The position numbers and the translations under genes were made by a program. The notes beneath the pieces were generated by a model. It did not search any database and was not told the DNA's origin. It saw nothing but the letters and a program-made list of their open reading frames with translations. From assembly GCA_015067995.1 (NCBI GenBank), contig SVLJ01000005.1:62001-126000 (forward strand): DNA of 64,000 nucleotides, in the 5' to 3' direction. Each line of letters starts with the position of its first letter. The first letter of the stretch is position 1. This document shows, piece after piece, positions 48,453-59,057 of this stretch. The stretch is from Oscillospiraceae bacterium (GTDB taxonomy: Bacteria; Bacillota; Clostridia; Oscillospirales; Oscillospiraceae).

Positions 48453-49637
48453 TCAGTTCTTTGCCAGATACTTCAGGGCGGTGGTGATCATCACCCGGCC
48501 GCCGGTGAAGAAGCCTTCGGGGTTGGGACAGAACTTTCCGTTATGGGCAGGCGCATTCTCGCGATCCTGCCACTTGCAGCCGGTGTGGAAAAAGACACCG
48601 GGCACTTCCCGCTCAAAGAAGGAGAAATCCTCGCCGCCAAGGCTGGCGTTCTGGATGAGCTTGACGTTTTCCGTACCCAGCAGCTCACCGGCGGTTTCCT
48701 TCAGCAGGTCATACATATCCTCGTTGTTGTTGAGGGGAGAGTAGCCCCGGATATAGTTAAACCTGCAGGTGGCGCCCATGCCCTCAGCAATACCGCAGGC
48801 GATGCTCTCCATGCGCTTTTCCATCATGTCCCGAACAGCGGGATCGTGATTGCGGCAGGTGCCTGCGATCTCACAGCGGCCGGCCAGCACATTGTAGCGG
48901 TCACCGGCGGTCATCTTGCCGATGGTCAGAACAGCGCATTTCAAGGGAGCCACATTGCGTGCCACGATGCTCTGCAGGGCGGTGACGATCTGCGCGCCCA
49001 CCAGCAGGGCATCCACGCCGTTATGGGGTGCAGAAGCGTGGCAGGCCTTACCCTCAATGGTGATGGTGAAGGAATCGGAGAAAGCGGACATCAGGCCGGG
49101 ACGGGACGCCACGGTACCCACAGGATTGCCGCAGCCCACATGCTGGCCGATGACGGCGTCCACGTGGGGATTCTCCAGCGCACCGTCAGCGATCATGCGC
49201 TTGGCACCGCTATCGGAGGACTTCTCCTCCGAAGGCTGGAACAGCAGCTTCACCTTGCCGTTGAATTCGTTCTTCATCTCGCAGAGGACATAGGCGGCAC
49301 CCAGCAGCATGGCGGCGTGGGAATCGTGTCCGCATGCATGCATGACGCCGGGATTCTGGGACGCAAAGGGCAAGCCGGTCTCTTCCTGAATGGGCAGGGC
49401 GTCGAAGTCCGCCCGAAGGCCGATGCACTTGCCGGGGCCTTTTCCCTCGATGACGGCGGTAACACCGTAGCCGCCTACGTTTTCCACAGGCTCCAGACCC
49501 ATCTTCCGCAGGGCAGCAGCGATATAAGCCGCGCTTTCCTTCTCCTCACCGGATACTTCCGGATGAGCATGGAGCCAGCGGTAATGCTCCATGACAGTTT
49601 CCGCATACTTGTGAATCAGATGATCTACACGTTCCAT
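48453..49637 (-). CDS. M20 family amidohydrolase, tandem copy 1
   Basis: 394 aa; HAHPEVSGEEKESAAYIAAALRKMGLEP; MHACGHDSHAAMLLGAAYVL. Confidence 0.9.
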   Translation of the reverse strand: MERVDHLIHKYAETVMEHYRWLHAHPEVSGEEKESAAYIAAALRKMGLEPVENVGGYGVTAVIEGKGPGKCIGLRADFDALPIQEETGLPFASQNPGVMHACGHDSHAAMLLGAAYVLCEMKNEFNGKVKLLFQPSEEKSSDSGAKRMIADGALENPHVDAVIGQHVGCGNPVGTVASRPGLMSAFSDSFTITIEGKACHASAPHNGVDALLVGAQIVTALQSIVARNVAPLKCAVLTIGKMTAGDRYNVLAGRCEIAGTCRNHDPAVRDMMEKRMESIACGIAEGMGATCRFNYIRGYSPLNNNEDMYDLLKETAGELLGTENVKLIQNASLGGEDFSFFEREVPGVFFHTGCKWQDRENAPAHNGKFCPNPEGFFTGGRVMITTALKYLAKN

Positions 49638-49675
49638 CGTATGTTCTCCCTTTCAAATCTGTCGAACCGGCAGCC

Positions 49676-50860
49676 TCAATTCTTGGCCAGATACTTCAGA
49701 GCCATGTTGAGCATCACCCGCTCACCGATGAGAAAGCTGTCTGTCTCGGGCTTGAACTTCTCGTTGTGAACGGGCACTTTTGCCCCGCCGGGAACGCGGC
49801 TGCCCAGCCAGTAGTAGAGACCGGGCACCCGTTCTGCGAAGAAAGAGAAGTCCTCGCCTCCCAGATCGGCGTTTTTCTGACACTCCACATTTTCCTCGCC
49901 CAGCAACTCGTCGGCGGTTTCCTTCCACAGCTGATACATCTCCTCGTTGTTGATGACGGGAGAGTATCCGCGAATGTACCGGAAGGTATATCCGGCGCCC
50001 ATGCCTTCGCAAACGCCCTTGATGATGGACTCCATGCGGCTTTCCATCATATCACGGACAGCGGGGTCCAGATTGCGGCAGGTGCCTTCCATTTCGCAGC
50101 GGCCGGCCAGCACATTGTAGCGGTCACCGGCGGTCATCTTGCCAACGGTCATCACGGCGCTCTTGAGGGGTGCCACGTTGCGGGCCACGATGCTCTGCAG
50201 AGCGGTGACCACCTGTGCGCCCACCAGCAGGGCATCCACCCCGTTATGCGGCGCGGATGCGTGGCAGGCCTTGCCCTCGATGGTGATGAAGAAGCGGTCA
50301 GATGCGGCGGTCAGCGGACCGGGTTTGCTGGCCATTGTGCCTGTCGCACGGCTGCCGCTCACATGCTGCGCGATGACGGCATCCACGCGTGGATTCTCCA
50401 GAGCTCCGTCGGCGATCATGCGCTTGGCGCCGCAGTCGGCGGAGTTTTCCTCAGCGGGCTGGAACAGCAGCTTCACACTGCCGTTGAACTCATCCTTCAT
50501 TTCATTCAGCACATAAGCCGCGCCCAGCAGCATAGCGGAGTGGGCGTCATGGCCGCAGGCGTGCATCACACCGGGATTCTGAGATGCATAGGGCAGACCG
50601 GTATTCTCCCGAATGGGCAGGGCATCAAAATCCGCCCGCAGACCCACGCACTTGCCGGGGCCTTTTCCCTCGATGACGGCGGTAACGCCGTAACCGCCCA
50701 CATTCTCTGCAGGCTCCAGACCCATCTCACGCAGAACGGCGGCGATATAGGCGGCGGTTTCCTTTTCCTCACCGGACAGCTCCGGATGGGCATGGAGCCA
50801 GCGGTAATGCTCCAGTACGGTTTCCGCGTACTTTTCAATCAGATGATCTATACGTTCCAC
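49676..50860 (-). CDS. M20 family amidohydrolase, tandem copy 2
   Basis: 394 aa; same length as copies 1 and 3; MHACGHDAHSAMLLGAAYVLNE. Confidence 0.9.
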   Translation of the reverse strand: MERIDHLIEKYAETVLEHYRWLHAHPELSGEEKETAAYIAAVLREMGLEPAENVGGYGVTAVIEGKGPGKCVGLRADFDALPIRENTGLPYASQNPGVMHACGHDAHSAMLLGAAYVLNEMKDEFNGSVKLLFQPAEENSADCGAKRMIADGALENPRVDAVIAQHVSGSRATGTMASKPGPLTAASDRFFITIEGKACHASAPHNGVDALLVGAQVVTALQSIVARNVAPLKSAVMTVGKMTAGDRYNVLAGRCEMEGTCRNLDPAVRDMMESRMESIIKGVCEGMGAGYTFRYIRGYSPVINNEEMYQLWKETADELLGEENVECQKNADLGGEDFSFFAERVPGLYYWLGSRVPGGAKVPVHNEKFKPETDSFLIGERVMLNMALKYLAKN

Positions 50861-50898
50861 GATATGTCCTCCCTGTCAAATCTGTCGAATCACCACGC

Positions 50899-52083
50899 TC
50901 AGTTCTTGGCCAGATACTTCAAAGCGGTGGTGAGCATCACACGCTGACCCACCTGGAATGCATCGGGGTTGGGATAGAACTTCTCGTTGTGGACAGACAT
51001 CGTCGCCTTGTCAGGCCATGCGCAGCCCAGACGGTAGAAGACGCCGGGAGCCTTCTCGGCGAAGAAGCAGAAGTCCTCGCCGCCCATACCCTGCTTGTCC
51101 ACCAGCTTGACGTTCTCCTCACCCAGAACCTCACCGGCAGTCTCCTTCCACAGGTCGTACATGTCCTGATCCACCATGACAGGAGAATAGCCGCGGATAT
51201 ACTTGAAGGTATAGCTGGCGCCCATGCCTTCGCAAACGCCCTTGATGATGGACTCCATCCGGCTCTCCATCATGTCACGAATAGCAGGATCCTGATTGCG
51301 GCAAGTGCCTTCCATTTCGCAGCGGCCAGCCAGCACATTGTAGCGGTCACCGGAGGTAAATTTGCCGATGGTCAGCACGGAGCTCTTCAGGGGAGCCACA
51401 TTGCGGGCCACGATGCTCTGCAGAGCGGTGACCACCTGAGCGCCCACCAGCAGGGCATCCACGCCGTTGTGGGGGGAAGAAGCATGGCAGGCCTTGCCCT
51501 CGATGGTGATGAAGAACCGGTCGGAAGCGCCGGACAGTGCGCCGGGCTTGGTGGCCACAGTGCCTGTAGGACGGTCGGGAGCTACATGCTGACCGATGAC
51601 GGCGTCTACATGGGGATTCTCCAGCGCGCCGTCGGCGATCATGCGCTTGGAACCGCTGTCGGCAGAGTTCTCCTCAGAGGGCTGGAACAGCAGCTTGACG
51701 CAGCCATTGAACTCGTCACGCATCTCGTTGAGCACATAGGCAGCACCCAGCAGCATGGCGGCGTGGGCGTCGTGTCCGCAGGCGTGCATGGCACCGGGAT
51801 TCTCAGAGCTGAAGGGCAGGCCGGTGCACTCCTGAATGGGCAGTGCATCGAAGTCAGCGCGCAGACCCACGCACTTGCCGGGGCCCTTGCCTTCAATGAC
51901 AGCGACAACGCCGTAGCCACCCACGTTCTCGATGGGCTTCAGCCCCATCTTCCGCAGGGTGTCGGCGATATAGGCGGCAGACTCCTTCTCTTCACCGGAG
52001 AGTTCGGGGTGTGCATGAAGCCACTTATAATGCTCATATACGGTTTCTGCGTACTTCTGGACCAGTGTATCGACCTGTTTCAT
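50899..52083 (-). CDS. M20 family amidohydrolase, tandem copy 3
   Basis: 394 aa; MHACGHDAHAAMLLGAAYVLNE; same ALKYLAKN C-terminus as the other copies. Confidence 0.9.
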   Translation of the reverse strand: MKQVDTLVQKYAETVYEHYKWLHAHPELSGEEKESAAYIADTLRKMGLKPIENVGGYGVVAVIEGKGPGKCVGLRADFDALPIQECTGLPFSSENPGAMHACGHDAHAAMLLGAAYVLNEMRDEFNGCVKLLFQPSEENSADSGSKRMIADGALENPHVDAVIGQHVAPDRPTGTVATKPGALSGASDRFFITIEGKACHASSPHNGVDALLVGAQVVTALQSIVARNVAPLKSSVLTIGKFTSGDRYNVLAGRCEMEGTCRNQDPAIRDMMESRMESIIKGVCEGMGASYTFKYIRGYSPVMVDQDMYDLWKETAGEVLGEENVKLVDKQGMGGEDFCFFAEKAPGVFYRLGCAWPDKATMSVHNEKFYPNPDAFQVGQRVMLTTALKYLAKN

Positions 52084-52186
52084 AGTAATCCTCCGTTGTA
52101 TAATTGATGGTTTCCTTCAATGGGGAAAAGGGGCAGCGTCTGCTGCCCCTTCTTTGGGTTTATTTCGTTGTATCTTCCCTCTCCGC

Positions 52187-53164
52187 TCACTTCTCGTACA
52201 TCAGACGGCAAGAGACAAAGTGGCCGGGTTCGATCTCGTTGGTCTGCGGCGTCGTGGCGCAGGCCTCGGTGGCGAAACGGCAGCGGGTGCGGAAACGGCA
52301 GCCGCTGGGGGGATTGGCGGGACTGGGGATATCGCCCTCCAGCAGGATGCGGCCGGTGCTGTCGTGCTGACCCACCTTGGGGATGGCAGACAGCAGAGCC
52401 TGGGTGTAGGGATGGCTGGGATTGTCGTAGATCTGATCCACGGTGCCCAGCTCCATCAGCTGACCCAGATACATGATGGCCACGCGGTCGCACAGGTGCT
52501 CGACCACGGACAGGTCATGGGAGATGAACATGTAGGTCAGGCTCAGCTTCTCCTGCAGCTCTTCCAGCAGGTTCAGAACCTGTGCACGGACGGACACGTC
52601 CAGAGCGGAGACCGGCTCGTCGCAGATCAGCAGCTCGGGGTTGGTGGCCAGCGCGCGGGCGATGACGATACGCTGGCGCTGACCGCCGGAGAACTCATGG
52701 GGATAGCGATCCACATAAGTGGGATCCAGACCGACCATGTCCAGCAACTCATAGACGCGCTCCATACACTCGGCCTGATTCTTCTTGATACCGCTGATGA
52801 TCATGGGCTCGGAGATGATCTCGCCGATCTTCATGCGGGGGTTCAGAGAGCTGTAGGGATCCTGGAACACGATCTGCATACGGCTGCGCAGCTTACGCAG
52901 TTCCTTGCCCTTCATGGCGCACAGATCCATGCCGTCATAGATGATCTCGCCATCGGTGGGCTCGATCAGACGCAGCAGAGTACGGGCCATGGTGGACTTA
53001 CCGCAGCCGGACTCGCCAACGATACCCAAGGTCTCACCACGGTACAGGCTCAGGGTAACATCGTCAACAGCCTTCACGTAGGCCTGCTTCTCGAAGAACC
53101 ACTTCTTGATGGGGAACCATTTACGAATATGCTTGGCTTCTACCAATACCTGCTTTTCACTCAT
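52187..53164 (-). CDS. Oligopeptide ABC transporter ATP-binding protein (OppF/DppF-like)
   Basis: [41 protein letters not shown]. Confidence 0.9.
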   Translation of the reverse strand: MSEKQVLVEAKHIRKWFPIKKWFFEKQAYVKAVDDVTLSLYRGETLGIVGESGCGKSTMARTLLRLIEPTDGEIIYDGMDLCAMKGKELRKLRSRMQIVFQDPYSSLNPRMKIGEIISEPMIISGIKKNQAECMERVYELLDMVGLDPTYVDRYPHEFSGGQRQRIVIARALATNPELLICDEPVSALDVSVRAQVLNLLEELQEKLSLTYMFISHDLSVVEHLCDRVAIMYLGQLMELGTVDQIYDNPSHPYTQALLSAIPKVGQHDSTGRILLEGDIPSPANPPSGCRFRTRCRFATEACATTPQTNEIEPGHFVSCRLMYEK

Positions 53165-54138
53165 TATGCCTGCACCTCCTTCTCATAACGGTGGCAGCGG
53201 ACGGAACGGCCCTCGCCCATCTGGAACAGCTGAGGCTTCTCAGCGTGGCAGCGCTCGGTGGCGTACTGGCAGCGGGGTGCGAACACGCAGCCCTTGGGGA
53301 ACTGACCGGCGGGGGGCACGGTACCGGGGATGACGTACAGGGTGCCTTCGCGCTGGCCGGGCTTGGGCAGTGCGTTCAGCAGACCCTCGGTGTAGGGATG
53401 CAGCGGCTTCTCGAAGAGTGCCTGGGTGGAGGACTCCTCCATGATCTCGCCGCAGTAGAGAACGATGGCGCGCTCGCACATCTCGGACACAACGCCCAGG
53501 TCGTGGGTGATGAAAGCGATGGCAGTGCCGGTCTCGTCACGCAGGCCGCGCATCAGATCCAGCACCTGTGCCTGGATGGTAACGTCCAGAGCGGTGGTGG
53601 GCTCGTCAGCGATCAGCAGCTGGGGCTTACAGGCCAGAGCCATGGCGATCATGACGCGCTGGCGCATACCACCGGACAGCTGGTGGGGATATTCCTTCAC
53701 GCGCTTTTCGGGCATGGGAATATTGACCATCTTCAGAGATTCGATGGAAGCCTGCCAGGCCTGCTGCTTGTTCATGCCCTGATGGAGACGGAACACTTCG
53801 CTGAGCTGGTGGCCAATGGTGAACACGGGGTTCAGGCAGGTCATGGGATCCTGGAAGATCATGGAGATCTCATTGCCGCGGATCTTGCGCATTTCTGCCA
53901 TGGGCAGAGTCAGCAGATTCTGCCCCTTGAAGTTGATCTCGCCTTCCAGCCGCGCCTTGTTCAGACGCATGATGGACATGGCAGTCTGGGACTTACCGCA
54001 GCCGGATTCGCCCACGATACCCAGGGTCTCACCGGCATGGATGTTGAAGGTGATGCCGTTGAGGATCTGAGTGGTGCCGTAATTGCCGTCGAAATAGAGT
54101 TTTAAGTCTTTGACTTCAATGACTTTTTCTTTTTCCAT
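53164..54138 (-). CDS. Oligopeptide ABC transporter ATP-binding protein (OppD/DppD-like)
   Basis: [47 protein letters not shown]. Confidence 0.9.
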   Translation of the reverse strand: MEKEKVIEVKDLKLYFDGNYGTTQILNGITFNIHAGETLGIVGESGCGKSQTAMSIMRLNKARLEGEINFKGQNLLTLPMAEMRKIRGNEISMIFQDPMTCLNPVFTIGHQLSEVFRLHQGMNKQQAWQASIESLKMVNIPMPEKRVKEYPHQLSGGMRQRVMIAMALACKPQLLIADEPTTALDVTIQAQVLDLMRGLRDETGTAIAFITHDLGVVSEMCERAIVLYCGEIMEESSTQALFEKPLHPYTEGLLNALPKPGQREGTLYVIPGTVPPAGQFPKGCVFAPRCQYATERCHAEKPQLFQMGEGRSVRCHRYEKEVQA

Positions 54139-54152
54139 GTGTTACAGCCTCC

Positions 54153-54995
54153 TTATCTCAGCTTGGGATCCAGGATGTCACGGACGCCGTCACCCAGGAT
54201 GGAGAATGCCAGAGTGGTGATCATGATGGCAACACCGGCGTAAGCGCACTGGTAAGGCATGGCCATGACCATGGCGCGGCCCTCATTGATGATGCCGCCC
54301 CAGTTGGGGATACGGGGATCCATGCCGACGCCCAGGAAGGCCAGAGAAGCCTGGCTCAGGATGGCGCCGCCCAGACCGCTGGTGAAACGGATGATCAGAG
54401 GAGAGGTGCACTGGGGCAGGATATGCTTGAAGATGATGCGCAGGTCGGAGGCGCCGCAGGCGCGGGCGCATTCCACGAACTCCTTCTCCTTCAGGGAGAG
54501 GACCTGCTGACGCACCAGACGGGCGATAGAGGGCAGACGCACCAACACCATAGCGATGATCAGCTTGTCAACGCCGTTGCCCAGGATGGTGATCAGGGTG
54601 ATGGACAGCAGAATGCCGGGCAGGGCGTTGAAGCCCTCCAGAATTCGCATCAGAATTCGGTCAGCCCACTTGTAGTAACCGCAGATCAGGCCCAGGCAGG
54701 TACCGATGATGATGGCCACGGTGGTGACCGTCAGGGTAATGGCAAGAGACACGCGGCTGCCGTACACTACACGGGAGAAGATGTCACGGCCAAAGACGTC
54801 GGTGCCGAAGTAATGCTCTGCACTGGGGAGCTGGTTCATGTTGTAGATGTTAGACTCATAGGGATCATGGGTAGCGATCAGCGGAGCGAAGATTGCCACG
54901 CCGAAGATAAACAGCAGCACCGCGCCGGAAACCATAACACGCAGGTATCTCTTCAGGAAGGCTTTGGGAGTCATCTTTTTCTTATTCTTCTTCAT
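54153..54995 (-). CDS. ABC transporter permease (DppC-like)
   Basis: HYFGTDVFGRDIFSRVVYGSRVS; EFVECARACGASD. Confidence 0.9.
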   Translation of the reverse strand: MKKNKKKMTPKAFLKRYLRVMVSGAVLLFIFGVAIFAPLIATHDPYESNIYNMNQLPSAEHYFGTDVFGRDIFSRVVYGSRVSLAITLTVTTVAIIIGTCLGLICGYYKWADRILMRILEGFNALPGILLSITLITILGNGVDKLIIAMVLVRLPSIARLVRQQVLSLKEKEFVECARACGASDLRIIFKHILPQCTSPLIIRFTSGLGGAILSQASLAFLGVGMDPRIPNWGGIINEGRAMVMAMPYQCAYAGVAIMITTLAFSILGDGVRDILDPKLR

Positions 54996-55013
54996 TTCAT
55001 TCGCCCTCCTCTA

Positions 55014-55961
55014 TTAATCGAATTCAATGCGCGGATCCAACAGCTTGTAGACGATGTCCAGCAGGATGTTGGTGAAGATCAGCAGGATAGCCACGAACAG
55101 GATGATAGCCTGCTCCTGATCGTAGTCACGTCTCATCAGAGAGTCGTAGGCCAGCTTGCCGACGCCGGGCAGGTTGAACACGGTCTCGGAAACGGTGGAG
55201 CCGCCCAGCTTGGAAGCGATGGCGAAACCGATGTTGGTGACCACGGGGCCCAGAGCGTTCTTCAGAGCGTGCTTGTAGTTGACGATGTTCTCATGCAGAC
55301 CCTTGGCACGGGCGGTGCGGACATAGTCGTTGTTCAGCACGTCCAGCATCATGGTGCGGGTATAGCGGCAGAGAGTCGCCTGATGGGAAAGGCTCAGTGC
55401 CATGGCGGGCATGGTCAGGGAGCGCAGAGCGCCGGCCAGACCGCCTGCTTCAATCGTGGTATAACCCTGAACAGGGAACAGGCGCAGCTGCACGCCCAGG
55501 AAGTAGACCATCATCAGGCCCACCCAGAAACCGGGTGCAGACATACCCACTGCGGAAACGGTAGTCACCGCATAGTCCAGGGGAGAATTTCGATGTGTCG
55601 CGGCGATAATGCCGACAGGGACGCCGATGAGGACTGCAAGGGTCGTCGAGTAGAACGTCAGAACAATGGTGGGTTCCCAACGGGAGAAGATGTTTTCAAA
55701 AACGGGCTTGTTGTTGTACATGGAGGTGCCCCAGTTGCCGGTGATGATATCCTTCAGATACCGGACATACTGGACGATCATGGGGTCGTTCAGGCCCATC
55801 TTTTCGCGCAGCTCTGCGTATTCTTCATCGGTGGCTTCCTCACCCAGGATCATGATGGTGGGGTCACCGGGGATGATACGGATGAGAGCAAAGACCAGAG
55901 AAACAACGATGAACAGAACGGGGATGGCTGAAAAAATTCGGCGGATGGTAAATTTCAGCAA
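55014..55961 (-). CDS. ABC transporter permease (DppB-like), probable TTG start
   Basis: (M)LKFTIRRIFSAIPVLFIVVSLVFALIRIIPGDP; SD aaaggagag upstream of TTG; DYVRTARAKGLHE. Confidence 0.85.
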   Translation of the reverse strand: MLKFTIRRIFSAIPVLFIVVSLVFALIRIIPGDPTIMILGEEATDEEYAELREKMGLNDPMIVQYVRYLKDIITGNWGTSMYNNKPVFENIFSRWEPTIVLTFYSTTLAVLIGVPVGIIAATHRNSPLDYAVTTVSAVGMSAPGFWVGLMMVYFLGVQLRLFPVQGYTTIEAGGLAGALRSLTMPAMALSLSHQATLCRYTRTMMLDVLNNDYVRTARAKGLHENIVNYKHALKNALGPVVTNIGFAIASKLGGSTVSETVFNLPGVGKLAYDSLMRRDYDQEQAIILFVAILLIFTNILLDIVYKLLDPRIEFD

Positions 55962-56097
55962 GACACTCTCTCCTTTCAGAAGATTTCCTGCCTGGGAGCC
56001 TTCCGGCCCCCAGTGCAGCTTAAGTTCCGGACAATAATCCGTGCGGGGATGGGATTTCCGGGGGACTGGCTGGCATAGCGGCGGGTTTGTCGCCGAC

Positions 56098-56129
56098 GCA
56101 TGCCACCTGGCCACAGGCATGACCAGGTG
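56098..56129 (-). promoter_or_regulatory. Candidate pseudoknot-forming leader element upstream of dppB
   Basis: Interleaved complementary blocks catgcc/ggcatg and acctgg/ccaggt. Confidence 0.25.
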
Positions 56130-56224
56130 CGGGGGGCAGTGCAAGTGCTCTTTTCGTGGGTTTGCCTCCTGATGAGACTTCTATCATCACACGGCCATGC
56201 GCCGTGAAATGACCGCAGGGGGAT

Positions 56225-56246
56225 CTGTCAGCCGTCAGGCTGACAG
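56225..56246. repeat. Short GC-rich hairpin
   Basis: ctgtcagcc-gtca-ggctgacag. Confidence 0.6.
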
Positions 56247-56268
56247 AGGGGGTATGTACGGGGAGTGT

Positions 56269-57687
56269 TTACCACTCCATGTCGTTGAGAGCCAGCATCG
56301 CCCGTGCGTAGATCCGCATGGCGCGCTGCATACGATCCAGAGAGACCGTCTCATCGATGCCATGGGCGCCGCCCGTTCCCTTGGGGAAATCCTCCGGCGG
56401 CTTGCAGCCGTTCATACCGTACACAAGTGCGTTGGGCAAACGGTGAGCATAGGTGCCGCCGCTCAGCGTATAGGGCTCCTTGTCCTCACCGGTGACTTCA
56501 TTGGCAATGGCGTTGAGTTTTCCGATGACCGGCCAGTTGGGGTCCAGCAGATACGGATTGACGCCCGGATTCACAAAACCGATGGTCATGCCGTTGCGCT
56601 CCGCCACGTTGCCGATGCGGGAAACGATCTGCTTGCTGGTCAGTTCAATGGGATAGCGGATGTTGATCCGCAGCTCGGGACAGCCGTCCTCTCCGGTGTC
56701 AATGCCCAGAGCGGCCAACGTCAGTGGGGGCATGACGGCAGTCTCCACATCGATGCCGAACAGGGAACCGGTGATGTCCAGCGATACCGCGCGGATAAAC
56801 TCCAGCACCTGCCGGTCTTCCTCTGCCGCCAGATGATAATCCAGCAGCAGATTCATCAGCTGGGTGATCATATTGCCGCCGGGCTTGGGGTGCGCAGAAT
56901 GGCCGGGAGGAGACTGGGTAATGATCTCCACACCGTCAGCAAAGGGAACCACCTCACATTCCGGCAGATCTGCCGGAACCTGCGCCGTTCGCAGGATGGC
57001 GGACGCCTTGCCGGGCGTCTCCTTCCGTCCTGCGGAAAGGGTAATGCCGTTCAGCGGCAGCTTGCTCTTGATGGAAAGATGGATGCCGCCCTTGCCGCCG
57101 TAGCCTACCGGGAAGCTGCCGTCCGGTACCAAAGAGAGCTTCGGCGGCGTACAGCCGTTGCAGAAGCCCCATGCGTCATCGTTTCCGGGGACACCGGCCA
57201 GATCCTTCATGCCGGTCTCTTCGTTGCTGCCTACATACAGGGCGGGATTGTACTTCAGAGGTATGTTCAGCTTGCGGAAAATCCGCAGCAGATGGAAAAT
57301 GGACACCAGCTGACCTTTGTTGTCCGTGGCGCCCCGGCCGACGATGCAGCCCTTGTATTCCACCGCGTTGTAGGGGTCGAAGCTCCAGCCGTCACCCTCC
57401 GGAACCACGTCGCCGTGGAGCCAGACGCCGAGATCCGGCTGTCCCTCCTTCAGTGCGGCGCTGATCACACCCACGCCGTAATCCACAGTATGGAAGCCTT
57501 CCTCCGCGCTCATTTCCAGCACGGCATCCAGCACGGCTCGGGGGCCTTCTCCAAAGGGCGCGCCGGGAACGGCTTCGCCCTGAGTACTCTTGATATTCAC
57601 CAACCGAATGGTGTCGCGGGCAAGCTCTGCCCGGACATTTTCGATCTCACGGTCGATGGCTTCTATGTAACGTTCCGTCAGATCCAC
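56269..57687 (-). CDS. M20 family dipeptidase (PepV/Sapep-like)
   Basis: WLHGDVVPEGDGWSFDPY, GRGATDNKGQLVSIFHLLRIF, GSNEETGMKD, GGTYAHRLPNALVYG. Confidence 0.85.
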   Translation of the reverse strand: MDLTERYIEAIDREIENVRAELARDTIRLVNIKSTQGEAVPGAPFGEGPRAVLDAVLEMSAEEGFHTVDYGVGVISAALKEGQPDLGVWLHGDVVPEGDGWSFDPYNAVEYKGCIVGRGATDNKGQLVSIFHLLRIFRKLNIPLKYNPALYVGSNEETGMKDLAGVPGNDDAWGFCNGCTPPKLSLVPDGSFPVGYGGKGGIHLSIKSKLPLNGITLSAGRKETPGKASAILRTAQVPADLPECEVVPFADGVEIITQSPPGHSAHPKPGGNMITQLMNLLLDYHLAAEEDRQVLEFIRAVSLDITGSLFGIDVETAVMPPLTLAALGIDTGEDGCPELRINIRYPIELTSKQIVSRIGNVAERNGMTIGFVNPGVNPYLLDPNWPVIGKLNAIANEVTGEDKEPYTLSGGTYAHRLPNALVYGMNGCKPPEDFPKGTGGAHGIDETVSLDRMQRAMRIYARAMLALNDMEW

Positions 57688-57818
57688 AGGGGTTTACCCT
57701 CCTCTTGATGTGACCGTTGGCTTTTTAGGTCGGGAGGCGGCCGCAAGGGCGGTGTCGGGACAGGTCCGCCCTGCCGCCGCCTCCCGTAAGAGGTCTTGTG
57801 TGGTAGGATGCTTGTGGT

Positions 57819-59000
57819 TTACTTGCAGCAGCAGTCCAGAGTGATGAAGTTATCGCTCTTGGTGGTGGTGGCGGGGGGAGCGGGATCCAGCTTGCGGTCA
57901 GCAATGCCCAGAATGTCCTCGGGCTTGATCCAGGGACGGCCCTGAATGCCGGAGGTCTCCTCGTGAGTCAGATAGCCCTTATAGGCAGTCAGGCTGCGGC
58001 GGATGAAGCCGTCACGGACGCAGGCTTCCTTCAGACCGTTGTTCATGATGTTCAGCAGCATGGGCAGGGTCTCAGCGGCCAGAGAGACGGAAGTGGAGTG
58101 TGCCACGGCGCCGGGAATGTTGCTGACGCAGTAGTGGACAACGCCGTTGACCACATAGCGGGGATTGTCGTGGTGGGTCTCATGGCTGGACTCGATGCAG
58201 CCGGGATCGTCGTTGGAAATGTCCACCAGAACGGAGCCGGGCTCCATCAGCTTCAGCATTTCCTTGTCCACCAGGAAGTCCTTGCGCTGCTTGGGCCACT
58301 TGACGCAGTTGATGATCATGTCGGTGGTGGGCAGCAGGGAGGCAATGATCTCCTTGGTGCAGAACATGGTGTTGATCTTGTTGTTGTACTGAGCGCCCAG
58401 GGTCTTCAGCATGCCGGGGTTGATATCCAGCACAGTGCAGTTTGCGCCCAGAGCATGCAGCACGGACAGTGCGCCCTGACCGACGTTGCCGCCGCCCATG
58501 ATGACGACGTTCATGCCGGGAGCGCCGGCGAAGCCGCCAACGAACTTGCCCTTGCCGCCGTTGATGGTCAGCATGGACTCCAGGCCGAACAGAGCGCCCT
58601 GCTTACCAGCTGCCTCGCAGTTGGGAGAGCCGTAACGATGGCTGTCCTCAGCGGTGATGGCAATGCACTTGCTGTCCAGAATGGCCTGAACCTCTTCGGG
58701 GTGACCGGCGGGATGGATGCAGCAGTAGATCATCTGATCCTCACGCAGGTAGTGGAACTCAGAGGGATCGATCTCCTTGACCTTAGCCAGGAAGTCGCAG
58801 CGAGCCCACATTTCGTCGGCGGTAGCAACGATCTCTGCACCCTGCTTGGCATAAGCCTCGTCAGGGAAGCCAGCACCAGCACCGGCACCGGCCTGCACCA
58901 GAACGGTGTGGCCTGCGGCCTTGATGGAAGCGACCTCCATGGGAGTACAAATTACGCGCCATTCGCCTTCCTTGATGTCTTTCAATACGCCAAAAATCAT
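57819..59000 (-). CDS. ald: Alanine dehydrogenase
   Basis: GVLKDIKEGEWRV, VKEIDPSEF, GGGNVGQGAL, VSNIPGAVAHSTS; C-terminus ends CCCK. Confidence 0.85.
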   Translation of the reverse strand: MIFGVLKDIKEGEWRVICTPMEVASIKAAGHTVLVQAGAGAGAGFPDEAYAKQGAEIVATADEMWARCDFLAKVKEIDPSEFHYLREDQMIYCCIHPAGHPEEVQAILDSKCIAITAEDSHRYGSPNCEAAGKQGALFGLESMLTINGGKGKFVGGFAGAPGMNVVIMGGGNVGQGALSVLHALGANCTVLDINPGMLKTLGAQYNNKINTMFCTKEIIASLLPTTDMIINCVKWPKQRKDFLVDKEMLKLMEPGSVLVDISNDDPGCIESSHETHHDNPRYVVNGVVHYCVSNIPGAVAHSTSVSLAAETLPMLLNIMNNGLKEACVRDGFIRRSLTAYKGYLTHEETSGIQGRPWIKPEDILGIADRKLDPAPPATTTKSDNFITLDCCCK

Positions 59001-59057
59001 AACAAAATCCTCCTTTTGTATGAAAAAGCACTTCTAAAACTATAAAGCACTTTGTCG

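Noticed and set aside
48453-52083. Periodic repeats reminiscent of an array
   Set aside because: The 1223-nt period is explained by tandem paralogous genes; no short repeat/spacer CRISPR structure anywhere in the window.
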